64,000 bases of DNA. Origin: Chelativorans sp. GTDB taxonomy: Bacteria; Pseudomonadota; Alphaproteobacteria; Rhizobiales; Rhizobiaceae. Positions within the stretch are counted from its first letter, which is position 1, and every line of letters begins with the position of its first letter. Both the position numbers and the translations under genes were made by a program. The stretch is taken from the NCBI RefSeq assembly GCF_031180965.1, contig NZ_JAPSLH010000021.1, positions 1 through 64,000 of the forward strand. Reading direction: 5' to 3'. This document shows, one piece after another, positions 54,325 to 64,000 of this stretch. Below the pieces are notes generated by a model that was not told where the DNA came from, ran no database searches, and worked only from the letters and a program-made list of their open reading frames with translations.

Positions 54325-54627
54325 ATGAGTATTGAGTTCGGCGGCGGCTTCGACCGCAGGGAAACCATGGCGCGCCTTGGCATGGGCGTCATCAGGGTCA
54401 CGTTGCTCTTCGGCTCCGCGGCGATCGCGATCGCGCTTATCCTTACGCCACTCCTGGACCGGCGGACGCGCGACGTCGCCGGCTACGGGATCGACCCGCT
54501 GACAACCGGATCCGTCCCCCAGTCAACGGGCGGCGGGAACTTCACGGTAAGGCGCAGCGTGCTGCAGCCAAGTCCCGATGCAGTGTGCGTCATACGCGAC
54601 GACGGAACGATGGTGGGTTCCTGCTGA
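54325..54627 (+). CDS. Small single-TM hypothetical protein
   Basis: A 100-residue protein with one hydrophobic segment (VTLLFGSAAIAIALILTPLL, about residues 26-45), followed by a polar periplasmic part ending in CVIRDDGTMVGSC. GGAGG precedes the ATG at 54325. Conserved in rhizobial genomes by my recollection; function unknown. Confidence 0.72.
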   Translation: MSIEFGGGFDRRETMARLGMGVIRVTLLFGSAAIAIALILTPLLDRRTRDVAGYGIDPLTTGSVPQSTGGGNFTVRRSVLQPSPDAVCVIRDDGTMVGSC

Positions 54628-54681
54628 AGCCCGGCTCTGCCTCAGCAGCATTGCAACGGACAATTCCGTCGCCGGCCGCCC

Positions 54682-55560
54682 TCAACCCTCTTCGCTTCCC
54701 GGCGAGAGCACGGTCTTGAGCGAGACCTGGCCGCTTCCGGGCTTCAGGGGTTTTTGCTGGGATTCGTGTGGCGCCCAGCCGGAGAACCAGACCACGTTGA
54801 ATGTGGCGCGGACACGTCCGTCGGAATCGGAATACCGTTTCTGGTAGATTTCAGCCGCGCGCAGGAAGAGCCGGCGCGGCGTCGGCCGGCGGCTGCGCTC
54901 CAGCAGCGCGTTCGAGGCACCCATCGCGCGCAGGTCGCGCATAAGGTCGAACATCGTGGCGTACCGCACCGTCACCGTCTCCACATCGGCTACCGGCAAG
55001 GCAAAGCCCGCCCGCTGCAGCAGGGCCCCGGCGTCGCGCAGATCGGCAAAGGGGCTGACGCGGGGAGTGGCGCCACCGCTCAGCTCCGCCTCCGCCTCGA
55101 GCAGGCTCTGCCGCAACTCCTGCAGCGTCCCGGCCCCCATGAGGGCGCCGAGAAAAAGCCCGTCCGGCTTCAGCGCCCGACGGATTTGGACAAGGAGACC
55201 GGGCAGGTCGTTCGCCTCTTGCAAAGTGAGGAGCGAAACAGCCAGATCAACGCTCTCGGCACCGAGGGGCACCGTTTCCGGTTCTGCCAGCGCGCCCTCG
55301 AAGCCGCCGGAAAGCAGATGCCGGTCGGCTTCGACGCGCAATATGTGATCCGCCTTGCCGCTGTGGGCGATCGCATTGGCGGCATCGCGCGTCACACAGA
55401 AAATCGCCGCGGCACGGGGAAAGCGCCGCTCCACCGTCGAGAGCCGCTCGGCCAGATCCTCCGCCACGCGCCGCATCAGGAAGGCCGCGCCTTCGTCACC
55501 CGCCTTCAGGGCGCGCAGCTTGCGGCCGAGCGCGAGTCTTACGTCGAAAACAGGTTCCAT
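54682..55560 (-). CDS. SAM-dependent methyltransferase (BioC/NDUFAF5-like)
   Basis: A 292-residue class I methyltransferase. Segments VDLAVSLLTLQEANDLPGLL and LKPDGLFLGALMGAGTLQEL match the family that includes the mitochondrial complex I assembly factor NDUFAF5 and its alphaproteobacterial homologues. ATG 55560 (MEPVFDVRLALGRK) gives the family N-terminus; a longer upstream frame runs over comF. It is divergent from comF, as in many Rhizobiales. Confidence 0.85.
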   Translation of the reverse strand: MEPVFDVRLALGRKLRALKAGDEGAAFLMRRVAEDLAERLSTVERRFPRAAAIFCVTRDAANAIAHSGKADHILRVEADRHLLSGGFEGALAEPETVPLGAESVDLAVSLLTLQEANDLPGLLVQIRRALKPDGLFLGALMGAGTLQELRQSLLEAEAELSGGATPRVSPFADLRDAGALLQRAGFALPVADVETVTVRYATMFDLMRDLRAMGASNALLERSRRPTPRRLFLRAAEIYQKRYSDSDGRVRATFNVVWFSGWAPHESQQKPLKPGSGQVSLKTVLSPGSEEG

Positions 55561-55641
55561 CCCGGGCTTTCCTCGCGTGTGCGCGATCGCACAAAACTGA
55601 TATGCTGGCAAAGGTGGGTTGATTTTTCGGGCGGGCAAGAG

Positions 55642-56415
55642 ATGGGGCTTCTCCTGCAGGCGGGGAAAATGGCGCGGGACTGGCCGGTGCGGCTGCTCTT
55701 TCCGCCGGTCTGCCTCGGCTGCCGCAACCTCGTCACCGCCCCTGGCACGCTCTGCCCCGAATGCTGGCCGGGACTGCGCTTCCTGGAGCGTCCGTGGTGC
55801 CCGGTGATGGGAACGCCGTTCCCGCACGAGATGGGCGAAGGCTTCCTGTCCGGCGAGGCGATCGCCAACCCTCCGCCCTTCGCGCGGGCGCGTTCGGCGG
55901 TCGCCTATGGCGGGGTGGCAGGCCGTATGGTGCAGGCGTTGAAATTCTCTGACCGGACGGATCTGGCGCCCTGGATGGCACGCTGGATGCTGCGCGCGGC
56001 AAGCGAGCTGATCACCGACGCCGGCGTGGTCGTGCCGGTGCCCTTGCACCGGCGGCGCTTCTTCATGCGTCGGTTCAACCAGGCAGCCGAACTCGCCCGC
56101 GCCTTCGCGCGGCTGGCGGGGCTGGACTATCGGCCGGAAGCGCTGGTCCGCCGGAGGGTGACACGCCAGCAGGTGGGCCTTGGCGCACGCGAACGGGAGG
56201 AGAATGTGCGCGGCGCCTTTCTCGTGCCGCCGCAGCGAGCACGGCTGATCGAAGGAAAACGCGTCATCCTGGTGGACGACGTGTTCACTACCGGAGCGAC
56301 CGTCGGCGCAGCTGCGCGGGCCTTGAAACGGGCCGGCGCGCGGGAGGTGGATGTCCTCACCTTTGCTCGCGCGCTCAAGGAGGACTTTCCGTCCGACAGC
56401 GCCCTAATTATATAG
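55642..56415 (+). CDS. ComF family phosphoribosyltransferase-like protein
   Basis: A 257-residue ComF-family protein. The N-terminal zinc-finger-like cysteines are in CLGCRNLVTAPGTLCPEC, and the PRTase motif is RVILVDDVFTTGATV (about residues 215-229). Family members are linked to competence in naturally transformable bacteria, but conserved copies in Rhizobiales may have another role. It is followed 14 bp later by grxC. Confidence 0.9.
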   Translation: MGLLLQAGKMARDWPVRLLFPPVCLGCRNLVTAPGTLCPECWPGLRFLERPWCPVMGTPFPHEMGEGFLSGEAIANPPPFARARSAVAYGGVAGRMVQALKFSDRTDLAPWMARWMLRAASELITDAGVVVPVPLHRRRFFMRRFNQAAELARAFARLAGLDYRPEALVRRRVTRQQVGLGAREREENVRGAFLVPPQRARLIEGKRVILVDDVFTTGATVGAAARALKRAGAREVDVLTFARALKEDFPSDSALII

Positions 56416-56429
56416 GCGGCCAAACAATC

Positions 56430-56723
56430 ATGGATGACCTCATGGCAGACGTGACGATCTATACCCGCATGGGCTGCGGCTACTGCCTTGCCGCCAAGCG
56501 CCTTCTGGAGCGGAAGGGCATCGAATACACCGAGCATGATGCAAGCTTCTCCCCGGAGCTTCGCCGCGAGATGATCCAGCGCGCCAATGGGCGTTCCACC
56601 TTCCCGCAGATCTTCATCGGAAAGGTGCATGTGGGCGGATCCGACGATCTGCATGCGCTGGAGCGCGGAGGCAAGCTCGACGCGCTCCTGAAGGAGCAGG
56701 GCGTGGCCGGAGGTATCCGGTGA
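56430..56723 (+). CDS. grxC: Glutaredoxin 3
   Basis: A 97-residue (or 93 from the ATG at 56442) glutaredoxin reducing protein and glutathione mixed disulfides. The dithiol active site is CGYC, followed by the GSH-binding TFPQIFIG and the conserved HVGGSDDLHAL. It overlaps the following hydrolase gene by 4 bp. Confidence 0.93.
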   Translation: MDDLMADVTIYTRMGCGYCLAAKRLLERKGIEYTEHDASFSPELRREMIQRANGRSTFPQIFIGKVHVGGSDDLHALERGGKLDALLKEQGVAGGIR

Positions 56724-57571
56724 GCGGCGTGCGCGTCGCCGCGCTGCAGATGCGCTCCGGTACTGATCCTGCCGCCAACCGGGCGGCCTTCGAGGCGCTG
56801 GTGCGCGAGGCGGCGGGCAAGGGCGCAAAATATGTGCAGAGCCCGGAGATGACGGGCGTGCTGGTGCGCGGACGCGAGGCGCTCATGGGCCGTATCCGTC
56901 CCGAAGGAGAGGATGCGCTGGTCCGGCGCGCATCGGAACTGGCGCGTGAGCTTTCCATCTTCGTCCATCTCGGCTCGACCGCCATCCTGCTGGAGGGCGG
57001 GAAGGTGGCCAACCGCTCGTTCCTTTTCGGCCCCGACGGCGCGCGGATCGCCACCTACGACAAGATCCACATGTTCGACGTCGATCTGGACCAGGGCGAG
57101 AGCTGGCGCGAATCGGCCACCTACGCGCCGGGTGCACGCACGCTAGTCGCCGCGCTCCCCTTTGCGCGGGTCGGCTTGTCCGTCTGCTACGACCTGCGCT
57201 TCCCGCAGCTTTTCCGCGCTCAGGCACTGGCGGGCGCGGAGGTGCTGGCCGTGCCCGCCGCCTTCACGCGGCAAACCGGCGAGGCGCACTGGCATGTGCT
57301 GACGCGTGCCCGGGCAATCGAGAACGGCGCTTGGCTGATCGCGGCTGCCCAAGGCGGCAAGCATGAGGACGGGAGGGACACGTTCGGCCATTCCCTGATC
57401 GTCGACCCCTGGGGCCGCATCATGGCCGAGGCCGATCATGACGAGCCGGCGGTCGTGCTGGCCGAGATTGATCCTGCAGCATCCGCCGAAGCGCGGCGGA
57501 AGATCCCAAACCTGAAAAACGCCCGCGAATTCAGCGTCGAGGAGGCTACCTTCCGGGAGGTCGTGGCATGA
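56720..57571 (+). CDS. Carbon-nitrogen hydrolase family protein (Nit-like)
   Basis: A 283-residue amidase of the nitrilase superfamily. The catalytic triad residues are Glu in QSPEMTGVL, Lys in TYDKIHMFDVD and Cys in VGLSVCYDLRFPQLF. The motif pattern matches Nit/omega-amidase-like deaminated-glutathione amidases. The GTG start overlaps the grxC stop, so the genes are co-translated, consistent with a glutathione link. Confidence 0.92.
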   Translation: MSGVRVAALQMRSGTDPAANRAAFEALVREAAGKGAKYVQSPEMTGVLVRGREALMGRIRPEGEDALVRRASELARELSIFVHLGSTAILLEGGKVANRSFLFGPDGARIATYDKIHMFDVDLDQGESWRESATYAPGARTLVAALPFARVGLSVCYDLRFPQLFRAQALAGAEVLAVPAAFTRQTGEAHWHVLTRARAIENGAWLIAAAQGGKHEDGRDTFGHSLIVDPWGRIMAEADHDEPAVVLAEIDPAASAEARRKIPNLKNAREFSVEEATFREVVA

Positions 57572-57993
57572 TACGGTTCGGGCTCCTCTGCGAGAAGGAT
57601 CACGAATTCGAGGCCTGGTTCCGCAGCGGCGACGACTTCGAAACGCAAAGGACGCGAAAGCTGGTCTCCTGCCCCCATTGCGGTTCTCAGGAGGTGCAGA
57701 AGGCTCTGATGGCGCCGGCCGTTTCCACGAGCCGCAAGAAGACCCAGATCGCCCTTGCCATGAGCGAGGAGCAGAAGCGCATGCTGGCCCAGCTGAAGGA
57801 GCTGACGGAGAAGATCCGCGAGAGCGCGGACTATGTGGGCGACAAGTTCGCCGAGGAGGCGCGCAAGATTCATTTCGGCGAGGCCGATCCGCGCGGCATC
57901 TACGGAGAGGCGACGCCCGAGGAAGTGCGCTCGCTTGCTGAAGAGGGTGTGGACTTCATGCCGCTTCCCGTCTTTCCGGAGGACCGGAACTAG
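57568..57993 (+). CDS. DUF1178 family protein
   Basis: A 141-residue protein with an N-terminal zinc-ribbon-like part (LLCEKDHEFEAWFRS, SCPHCGSQEVQKAL) and a C-terminal EARKIHFGEADPRGIYGEAT conserved in DUF1178. Function unknown. It overlaps the C-N hydrolase gene by 4 bp and ends the comF-grxC operon; its last 4 bp overlap the convergent MmcQ gene. Confidence 0.9.
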   Translation: MIRFGLLCEKDHEFEAWFRSGDDFETQRTRKLVSCPHCGSQEVQKALMAPAVSTSRKKTQIALAMSEEQKRMLAQLKELTEKIRESADYVGDKFAEEARKIHFGEADPRGIYGEATPEEVRSLAEEGVDFMPLPVFPEDRN

Positions 57994-58328
57994 GAGCCTC
58001 TGGAGTATTCCTTCTTAAGCGCGGCAGGAGCGGCATTGCGCCAGCCCATCCAAAGGGCGCTTTGAAGCGTTGCCTCGTCGGCAGCCGGAAGGGCGATGCG
58101 CGTCCATCCCTTGAGGCCCCACCCGCCTTTGACCGGCGAGAAGACGGCCGGCTCGCTCGTCACGAGCATCTCCTGCTCTTCCGGCGTCAGCTTCACCACC
58201 CCTGTGTCGGGCGAAGGAAGCGTCGCGAATACACGGTTGCGCACGCGAAAATCAGCCTTGCCGAAATGCGATTTCTCCTCCGTCTCGGGCAGGCCGAGGG
58301 CAAGGCGGCGCAGGTCGTTCCCGTCCAT
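57990..58328 (-). CDS. MmcQ/YjbR family protein
   Basis: A 112-residue member of the MmcQ/YjbR fold, with LALGLPETEEKSHFGKADFRV and the GWTRIALPAADEATL segment. Some members bind DNA; function is unproven. Convergent with DUF1178. Confidence 0.88.
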   Translation of the reverse strand: MDGNDLRRLALGLPETEEKSHFGKADFRVRNRVFATLPSPDTGVVKLTPEEQEMLVTSEPAVFSPVKGGWGLKGWTRIALPAADEATLQSALWMGWRNAAPAALKKEYSRGS

Positions 58329-58465
58329 GGTTCTCCTCCAGCGTTCCGCCGGTAGAATAGTCGAAAACGCTGCTCATGGAGAGGCTCAGGGCAGCATCCT
58401 CGGAACTGGCCCGAGGATGCGTTCCTGAACTTTGAAATCGCCGACTGTCCGGTCTGCGGCCGCGG

Positions 58466-59227
58466 TCATATCATGGCGTCGGGCCTGGGCTTTTCCGCGA
58501 GCACCATATAGTTGACATCCATGTCGCGGGAGCGATCCCAGCGATCCGTCAGCGGATTGTAGACGACGCCCGTGCGGTCCTTGGTGATGAGCCCGGCATT
58601 GACAAGCGCGCGCTCCAACTCTTCCGGCCGCACCAGCTTGCCGTATTGATGCGTGCCGCGCGGCAGCCAGCGAAGCACATATTCGGCGCCGATGATGGCC
58701 AGCCCCAGCGCCTTCAGCGTGCGGTTAATCGTGGCCACGAACATGATGCCGCCGGGCTTCAGCATCTCCGCGCATTTTTCGATGAAAAGGCCGACATCGG
58801 CCACGTGCTCGACCACCTCCATGTTGAGGATCACGTCGAATTTTTCGCCCTGCTCGGCAAGTGCCTCGGCTGTCTCGGCCCGGTAGTCGATCGTCACGCC
58901 CGCCTCGGCGGCGTGCAATTTCGCCACCTCGATATTGGTTGCGGAGGCGTCCGCGCCCACAATATCGGCGCCGAGCCGCGCCATGGGCTCGCAGAGCAGG
59001 CCGCCGCCGCAGCCGATGTCGAGGATGCGCAAGCCCTCGAAGGGCTTTGCCGCCCGCGGATCGCGCCCGAACTGGGCCGCGACATGGTCGCGGATATAGG
59101 CAAGGCGGACGGGATTGAACTTATGCAGCGGGCGGAATTTCCCGTTCGGGTTCCACCATTCCTGAGCCAGCGCGGAAAAGCGCTCGATCTCGCCGGCGTC
59201 GATTGTACTTCGTCGTGCCTCTGGCAT
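58466..59227 (-). CDS. ubiG: Ubiquinone biosynthesis O-methyltransferase
   Basis: A 253-residue SAM-dependent methyltransferase carrying out both O-methylation steps of ubiquinone synthesis. It has [20 protein letters not shown] at the N-terminus, motif [11 protein letters not shown] and the membrane-related insertion [20 protein letters not shown]. Divergent from lysC, an arrangement common in Rhizobiales. Confidence 0.95.
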   Translation of the reverse strand: MPEARRSTIDAGEIERFSALAQEWWNPNGKFRPLHKFNPVRLAYIRDHVAAQFGRDPRAAKPFEGLRILDIGCGGGLLCEPMARLGADIVGADASATNIEVAKLHAAEAGVTIDYRAETAEALAEQGEKFDVILNMEVVEHVADVGLFIEKCAEMLKPGGIMFVATINRTLKALGLAIIGAEYVLRWLPRGTHQYGKLVRPEELERALVNAGLITKDRTGVVYNPLTDRWDRSRDMDVNYMVLAEKPRPDAMI

Positions 59228-59416
59228 GCGATGGTCTCCTCTGGCGAGACAATGAAGTCGGGCGCGAGGCGCCTTCTGTCAAGACTCCGCTCGCTTGCGG
59301 AATGCGGCGCCTTTGGATATTGAGACCGCGCCGCTCCGGCGGCGGCGCAGAAATCCGGCACTTCCGGCAGGCTTTGCTGCCTGCCGCCCGCAACCGCAAA
59401 GGCCCCCTTCACGACC

Positions 59417-60691
59417 ATGGCGCGCATCGTGATGAAATTCGGCGGAACCTCCGTCGCCGACCTTGCCCGCATCCACAATGTGGCGCGCCATGTGAAACGC
59501 GAGGTGGACCTGGGCCATCAGGTGGCCGTCGTGGTCTCGGCCATGGCCGGCAAGACGAACGAGCTCGTCGGCTGGGTGCAGGGGATGCCGAAGGCCTGCG
59601 GGGCCAATTCGCCCTTCTACGACGCGCGCGAATATGATGCCATCGTCGCCTCCGGCGAGCAGGTGACGAGCGGGCTGCTCGCCATCGCGCTGCAGTCGAT
59701 CGGCATCGACGCGCGCTCCTGGCAGGGCTGGCAAATCCCTATCCGCACCGACAACGCCCATGGCGCGGCGCGCATCCTCGACATCGACGGCAGCGAGATC
59801 GTCAGGCGCATGCAGCGCGGGCAGGTTGCGGTGGTGGCCGGGTTCCAGGGCCTGGCGCCCGACAACCGTATCGCCACGCTCGGCCGCGGGGGGTCGGATA
59901 CCAGCGCCGTCGCCCTGGCGGCTGCGCTGAAGGCCGACCGCTGCGACATCTATACGGATGTGGACGGCGTCTATACGACCGATCCGCGCATCGAGCCCAA
60001 GGCGCGCCGGCTGGCCAAAATTTCCTTTGAAGAAATGCTGGAAATGGCTTCGCTCGGCGCCAAGGTGCTGCAGGTGCGCTCGGTAGAGCTTGCCATGGTG
60101 CACAAGGTCAGAACCTTCGTAAGATCGTCATTCGAGGATCCCGATGCGCCGGGCATGGGCGATTTCGACAATCCGCCCGGCACGCTCATTTGCGACGAGG
60201 AAGAGATCGTGGAACAGCAAGTCGTCACCGGCATCGCCTATGCCAAGGATGAGGCGCAGATCTCGCTGCGCCGGGTGGCCGACAGGCCGGGCGTCTCCGC
60301 CGGCATTTTCGGGCCGCTCGCCGAGGCCAACATCAATGTCGACATGATCGTGCAGAACATCTCGGAGGACGGCTCGAAGACCGATATCACCTTCACCGTG
60401 CCGACCGGCGACGTGGATAAGGCGGTGACCGTACTCGAAAGGGTGCGGGAGACGGTCGGCTTCGACGTCATCCAGTCCGAGGCCGGGCTGGTGAAGGTTT
60501 CGGTGATCGGCATCGGGATGCGCAGCCATGCGGGCGTGGCGGCGACCGCCTTCAGGGCGCTGGCCGACAAAGGCATCAATATCCGCGCGATCACCACATC
60601 GGAGATCAAAATTTCCATTTTGATCGACGGTCCCTATGCGGAACTGGCCGTGCGGACTTTGCATTCCGTCTACGGTCTCGATAAGCATTAG
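59417..60691 (+). CDS. lysC: Aspartate kinase
   Basis: A 424-residue aspartokinase, first enzyme of Lys/Thr/Met synthesis. The N-terminal KFGGTSVAD, GRGGSDTSAVALAA and the YTDVDGVYTTDPR segments are catalytic signatures. Two C-terminal ACT domains (about residues 265-420) mediate feedback control. The overall size fits the alphaproteobacterial monofunctional type. Confidence 0.95.
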   Translation: MARIVMKFGGTSVADLARIHNVARHVKREVDLGHQVAVVVSAMAGKTNELVGWVQGMPKACGANSPFYDAREYDAIVASGEQVTSGLLAIALQSIGIDARSWQGWQIPIRTDNAHGAARILDIDGSEIVRRMQRGQVAVVAGFQGLAPDNRIATLGRGGSDTSAVALAAALKADRCDIYTDVDGVYTTDPRIEPKARRLAKISFEEMLEMASLGAKVLQVRSVELAMVHKVRTFVRSSFEDPDAPGMGDFDNPPGTLICDEEEIVEQQVVTGIAYAKDEAQISLRRVADRPGVSAGIFGPLAEANINVDMIVQNISEDGSKTDITFTVPTGDVDKAVTVLERVRETVGFDVIQSEAGLVKVSVIGIGMRSHAGVAATAFRALADKGINIRAITTSEIKISILIDGPYAELAVRTLHSVYGLDKH

Positions 60692-60762
60692 GACGATTGT
60701 CTTTAACCATGCTTCGGGCGCTGCCGCACCGGCAGTGCCCACGAGGCTTTGGAGAAGGTCCG

Positions 60763-63033
60763 ATGCGAGACACGGCAGCAGGCCCGCGCGTATTGCTGAA
60801 GCGTCTCCGCGAGATCATGGCGGAGGCCGCGGAGCCGCAGGAGCGGCTCGACCGCATCGTGCGCGAAATCGCCCAGAACATGGTGGCCGAGGTCTGCTCG
60901 CTCTACGTCCTGCGTGCCGATTCCGTGCTCGAACTCTACGCCACCGTCGGCCTCAACCCGACCGCCGTGCACCTGGCGCAGTTGCGCCTCGGCCAGGGCC
61001 TGGTCGGAACGATCGCGGCAAGCGCCAGGCCGCTCAACCTGTCCGACGCGCAGAAACATCCGGCCTTCGCCTATCTGCCGGAGACCGGCGAGGAGATTTA
61101 TCACTCCTTCCTCGGCGTCCCCGTGCTGAGGGCAGGGCGCACGCTCGGCGTGCTCGTCGTCCAGAACCGCACCATGCGCCACTACCGCGAGGACGAGGTG
61201 GAGGCGCTGGAGACGGTAGCCATGGTCGTGGCCGAGATGATCGCGACCGGCGATCTGGCGCGGCTCACCAGGCCCGGCATCGAGCTCGATCTGAGGCGCT
61301 CCGTCAGCTTCAAGGGCCTGCCCTTCAACGAGGGGGTGGGGCTCGGGCATGTAGTCCTGCACGAGCCGCGCGTCGTCGTGACCAACCTGCTCAACGACGA
61401 CAGCGAGCGCGAGATGGAGCGGCTGCACGAGGCTGTGAGCTCGCTGCGCCTTTCCATCGACGACATGCTCTCGCGGCGTGACGTGGCCTTTGAAGGCGAG
61501 CATCGCGCCGTGCTCGAGGCCTACCGGATGTTCGCCAATGACCGGGGCTGGGTGCGGCGGCTCGAGGAGGCGGTGCGAAACGGCCTCACGGCGGAGGCGG
61601 CGGTCGAGAAGGTGCAGAGCGATATGCGCGCGCGCATGATGCACATGACCGACCCCTATCTGCGCGAGCGCATGAGCGATTTCGACGATCTCGCCAATCG
61701 CCTTCTGCGCCAGCTTATGGGCCGTGGGCCGGACGCGCTCGCCGAAATCGTGCCGAAGGACGCCATTCTCGTAGCCCGTTCCATGGGAGCGGCCGAACTG
61801 CTCGACTATCCGCGCGAGCGGCTGCGGGGGCTGGTTCTGGAGGACGGCGCACCCACCAGCCACATCGTCATTGTCGCGCGCGCCATCGGGCTTCCCACTG
61901 TCGGCCAGGTGAAGGGCGCCGTCGCGATGTCGGAGAACGGCGATGCCATCATCGTCGATGGTGAGGACGGCCAGGTGCATCTGCGCCCGCAGGTCGATAT
62001 CGAGACTGCCTATGCGGAAAAGGTTCGCTTTCGGGCGAGGCGGCAGCAGCTTTATCGTGAATTGCGCGATGAGCCCTCGGTGACCAAGGACGGGGTGCCG
62101 ATCCAGTTGCTGATGAATGCCGGTCTGGCGGTGGACCTGCCGCAGCTTTCGCAATCAGGCGCAGAGGGGATCGGCCTCTTCCGCACCGAACTGCAATTCA
62201 TGGTGGTCTCGACCTTTCCGCGCGTCGAGGCGCAGGAACGGCTCTACCGCGAAGTGCTGGACGCGGCGGACGGCAAACCCGTCACCTTCCGCACCATCGA
62301 CATCGGCGGCGATAAGGTGCTGCCCTATTTCAAGGGTACGCAACAGGAGGAGAATCCGGCACTCGGCTGGCGCGCGATAAGGCTGACGCTCGACCGGCCG
62401 GGGCTTTTGCGCACGCAGGTCCGCGCGCTGCTGAAGGCCGCCGGCGGGCGCGAGCTGAAGCTGATGCTGCCCATGGTCACCGAAATAGAAGAGATCCGCC
62501 AAGCGCGGGCCATCATCGACCGCGAGGTGCGCCACCTCTCGCGCTTTGCCTATCTCCTGCCGACGAGCCTGAAGCTTGGCGCCATGATCGAGGTGCCGGC
62601 ACTGCTCTGGCAGCTGGAAGAACTCATGAAGGCGGTGGACTTCGTCTCCGTCGGCTCCAACGATCTGTTCCAGTTCGTCACGGCGACGGATCGGGGCAAC
62701 ACCCTTATCGCGGACCGCTTCGACCCGCTGAGCGTGCCCTTCCTGCGGGTGCTGAGGCAGATCGCGCAGGCAGGGCAGGCAGCGCATACGCCGGTGACGC
62801 TATGCGGGGAGCTCGCCGGACGGCCGGTCTCGGCCATGGCCCTGCTCGGCATCGGCTACCGGTCCATCTCCATGACGCCGGCCTCCATCGGCCCGGTGAA
62901 GGCGATGCTGCGCGAGCTGCCGTTGCAGAAGCTTTCCGAACGGCTTGAAGCGGCTCTTGCCAATCACAACGGCAGGACCGATATCCGCGCCGAGCTGAAG
63001 CAGTTTGCCGGCGAACACGACATTCCCCTCTAA
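60763..63033 (+). CDS. ptsP: PEP-protein phosphotransferase PtsP (EI-Ntr)
   Basis: A 756-residue enzyme I of the nitrogen PTS. An N-terminal GAF domain (about residues 15-150) is followed by the EI domains: the phosphorylated histidine is in [12 protein letters not shown], and the PEP-binding part includes [12 protein letters not shown] and the C-terminal [21 protein letters not shown] 60763 with GGAG upstream is preferred to an upstream ATG at 60697. It phosphorylates NPr and EIIA-Ntr, a regulatory cascade linking nitrogen, potassium and carbon status. Confidence 0.94.
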   Translation: MRDTAAGPRVLLKRLREIMAEAAEPQERLDRIVREIAQNMVAEVCSLYVLRADSVLELYATVGLNPTAVHLAQLRLGQGLVGTIAASARPLNLSDAQKHPAFAYLPETGEEIYHSFLGVPVLRAGRTLGVLVVQNRTMRHYREDEVEALETVAMVVAEMIATGDLARLTRPGIELDLRRSVSFKGLPFNEGVGLGHVVLHEPRVVVTNLLNDDSEREMERLHEAVSSLRLSIDDMLSRRDVAFEGEHRAVLEAYRMFANDRGWVRRLEEAVRNGLTAEAAVEKVQSDMRARMMHMTDPYLRERMSDFDDLANRLLRQLMGRGPDALAEIVPKDAILVARSMGAAELLDYPRERLRGLVLEDGAPTSHIVIVARAIGLPTVGQVKGAVAMSENGDAIIVDGEDGQVHLRPQVDIETAYAEKVRFRARRQQLYRELRDEPSVTKDGVPIQLLMNAGLAVDLPQLSQSGAEGIGLFRTELQFMVVSTFPRVEAQERLYREVLDAADGKPVTFRTIDIGGDKVLPYFKGTQQEENPALGWRAIRLTLDRPGLLRTQVRALLKAAGGRELKLMLPMVTEIEEIRQARAIIDREVRHLSRFAYLLPTSLKLGAMIEVPALLWQLEELMKAVDFVSVGSNDLFQFVTATDRGNTLIADRFDPLSVPFLRVLRQIAQAGQAAHTPVTLCGELAGRPVSAMALLGIGYRSISMTPASIGPVKAMLRELPLQKLSERLEAALANHNGRTDIRAELKQFAGEHDIPL

Positions 63034-63046
63034 GCCAAGGCGACCG

Positions 63047-64000
63047 ATGGCCGAGCTGCCGCGCGAACGGATGGACCAGGTTTTGAAGCGTTTCGAGCTG
63101 ATCGAGACGCAAATGGCGGCCGGACCTTCGCCCGACGCCTATGTAAAGCTCGCCTCGGAATATGCGGAGCTGCAGGAGGTGGCTGGCAATATCCGCGCGC
63201 TCCGCAAGGCCGAGGGCGAACTTCAGGACCTCGATGCCATGCTCGCCGACCGGAACATCGACCGCGAGATGCGCGAACTGGCCGAGGCCGACCGCGAGGA
63301 GGTGGAGAGCCGGATCAAGGATCTGCAGCAAAGATTGCGCCTGCTGCTGCTGCCGAAGGACGAGGCGGACGAGAAGAACGCAATCCTCGAAATCCGCGCC
63401 GGCACGGGCGGCGATGAAGCGGCCCTTTTTGCCGGCGATCTTTTCCGCATGTATGAACGCTACGCCAATGCCCGCGGCTGGAAGGTGGAAGTGGTCTCGG
63501 CCAGCGAAGGCGAGGCGGGCGGCTACAAGGAAATCATCGCCTCCGTCTCCGGGCGAGGGGTTTTCTCCCGGCTGAAATTCGAGTCCGGCGTGCATCGCGT
63601 GCAGCGCGTGCCCGCCACCGAAGCGCAGGGCCGCATCCACACGTCGGCGGCTACCGTTGCGGTGCTGCCGGAGGCGGAGGAGATCGACGTGGATATCCGC
63701 GCTGAGGATATCCGCATCGACACGATGCGGGCCTCCGGCGCGGGCGGCCAGCATGTCAACACCACCGATTCGGCCGTGCGCATAACGCATCTGCCGACCG
63801 GCATCATGGTGGTTTCGGCGGAAAAGTCGCAGCATCAGAACCGTGCGCGTGCCATGCAGATCCTGCGCGCCCGCCTGTTCGACATGGAACGCTCGCGCGC
63901 TGCCGAGGAGCGCTCCGAAGCGCGGCGGCTGCAGGTGGGAACTGGGGACCGCTCAGAGCGCATCCGCACCTACAATTTCCCGCAAGGACGCGTGACCGAC
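63047..64000 (+). CDS. prfA: Peptide chain release factor 1, partial
   Basis: The first 318 residues of RF1, cut by the right window edge. The GGQ motif of peptidyl-tRNA hydrolysis is in [15 protein letters not shown]. The N-terminal coiled region and domain 2 ([20 protein letters not shown]) are intact. The hemK/prmC modification methyltransferase would normally follow. It lies 13 bp after ptsP, so the two are likely co-transcribed. Confidence 0.95.
   Translation, partial: MAELPRERMDQVLKRFELIETQMAAGPSPDAYVKLASEYAELQEVAGNIRALRKAEGELQDLDAMLADRNIDREMRELAEADREEVESRIKDLQQRLRLLLLPKDEADEKNAILEIRAGTGGDEAALFAGDLFRMYERYANARGWKVEVVSASEGEAGGYKEIIASVSGRGVFSRLKFESGVHRVQRVPATEAQGRIHTSAATVAVLPEAEEIDVDIRAEDIRIDTMRASGAGGQHVNTTDSAVRITHLPTGIMVVSAEKSQHQNRARAMQILRARLFDMERSRAAEERSEARRLQVGTGDRSERIRTYNFPQGRVTD

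Overview
The window is GC-rich DNA from an alphaproteobacterium, most likely a Rhizobiales member of the Phyllobacteriaceae/Mesorhizobium type. The evidence is the chromosomal gene content and order (etfB, gluQRS, dsbB; secA, parvulin, argJ, mutT; comF, grxC, a C-N hydrolase, a DUF1178 protein; ubiG, lysC, ptsP, prfA) and a conjugative backbone common in that group. Species was not determined.

Three regions are visible. (1) 1-8097 is chromosomal backbone: etfB (cut by the window edge), rhomboid protease, cobalamin adenosyltransferase, twin-TM protein, SDR, BrkB/YihY protein, EamA transporter, gluQRS, DNA glycosylase, HNH endonuclease and dsbB. (2) About 8098-42820 is a 34.7 kb integrative and conjugative element (ICE) inserted in the anticodon loop of a tRNA-Leu(CAA) gene. 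The 5' half of the tRNA lies at 8059-8097 and the 3' half at 42814-42866, sharing the 7 bp loop CTCAAAA. (3) 42821-64000 is chromosomal backbone again, ending inside prfA.

The ICE has a cargo half and a backbone half. The cargo (8.2-19.6 kb) begins with an intact tRNA-Leu(CAA) that could replace the gene the element destroyed. It continues with a leftward group (amidohydrolase, glyoxalase-superfamily protein, P-loop kinase-like protein, SIMPL protein, GNAT) and a rightward group (PLP decarboxylase, TfoX-like protein, TetR, RlmN/Cfr-family radical SAM methylase, GNAT, LysR), plus a divergent class I methyltransferase. Three intergenic copies of one palindrome (TATAACCG-N6-CGGTTATA type) lie next to the TetR gene, the RlmN/methyltransferase pair and the amidohydrolase/decarboxylase pair, suggesting one TetR regulon.

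The backbone (19.6-42.7 kb, nearly all leftward) is a Tn4371-like/trb-type conjugation module: trbBCDEJ-(trbK-alt)-LFGI with DUF2274, traG, a MobP-type relaxase with a candidate oriT carrying a TATCCTGC nick core, lytic transglycosylase, DUF736, TraF-like peptidase, DUF2840, RHH plus ParA, a RepA-type initiator with three iterons, two AlpA-like HTH proteins, a HigBA-like toxin-antitoxin pair, a truncated HsdM fused in frame to a DUF2285 domain, and a tyrosine integrase beside the right end. An 18-bp direct repeat present near both ends (16/18 identical) is a candidate integrase arm site.

The most interesting result is the element that breaks a tRNA gene and brings an intact isoacceptor of the same anticodon, placed about 160 bp inside the end where the host tRNA promoter now reads inward. 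All calls come from reading the sequence; no database searches were possible.
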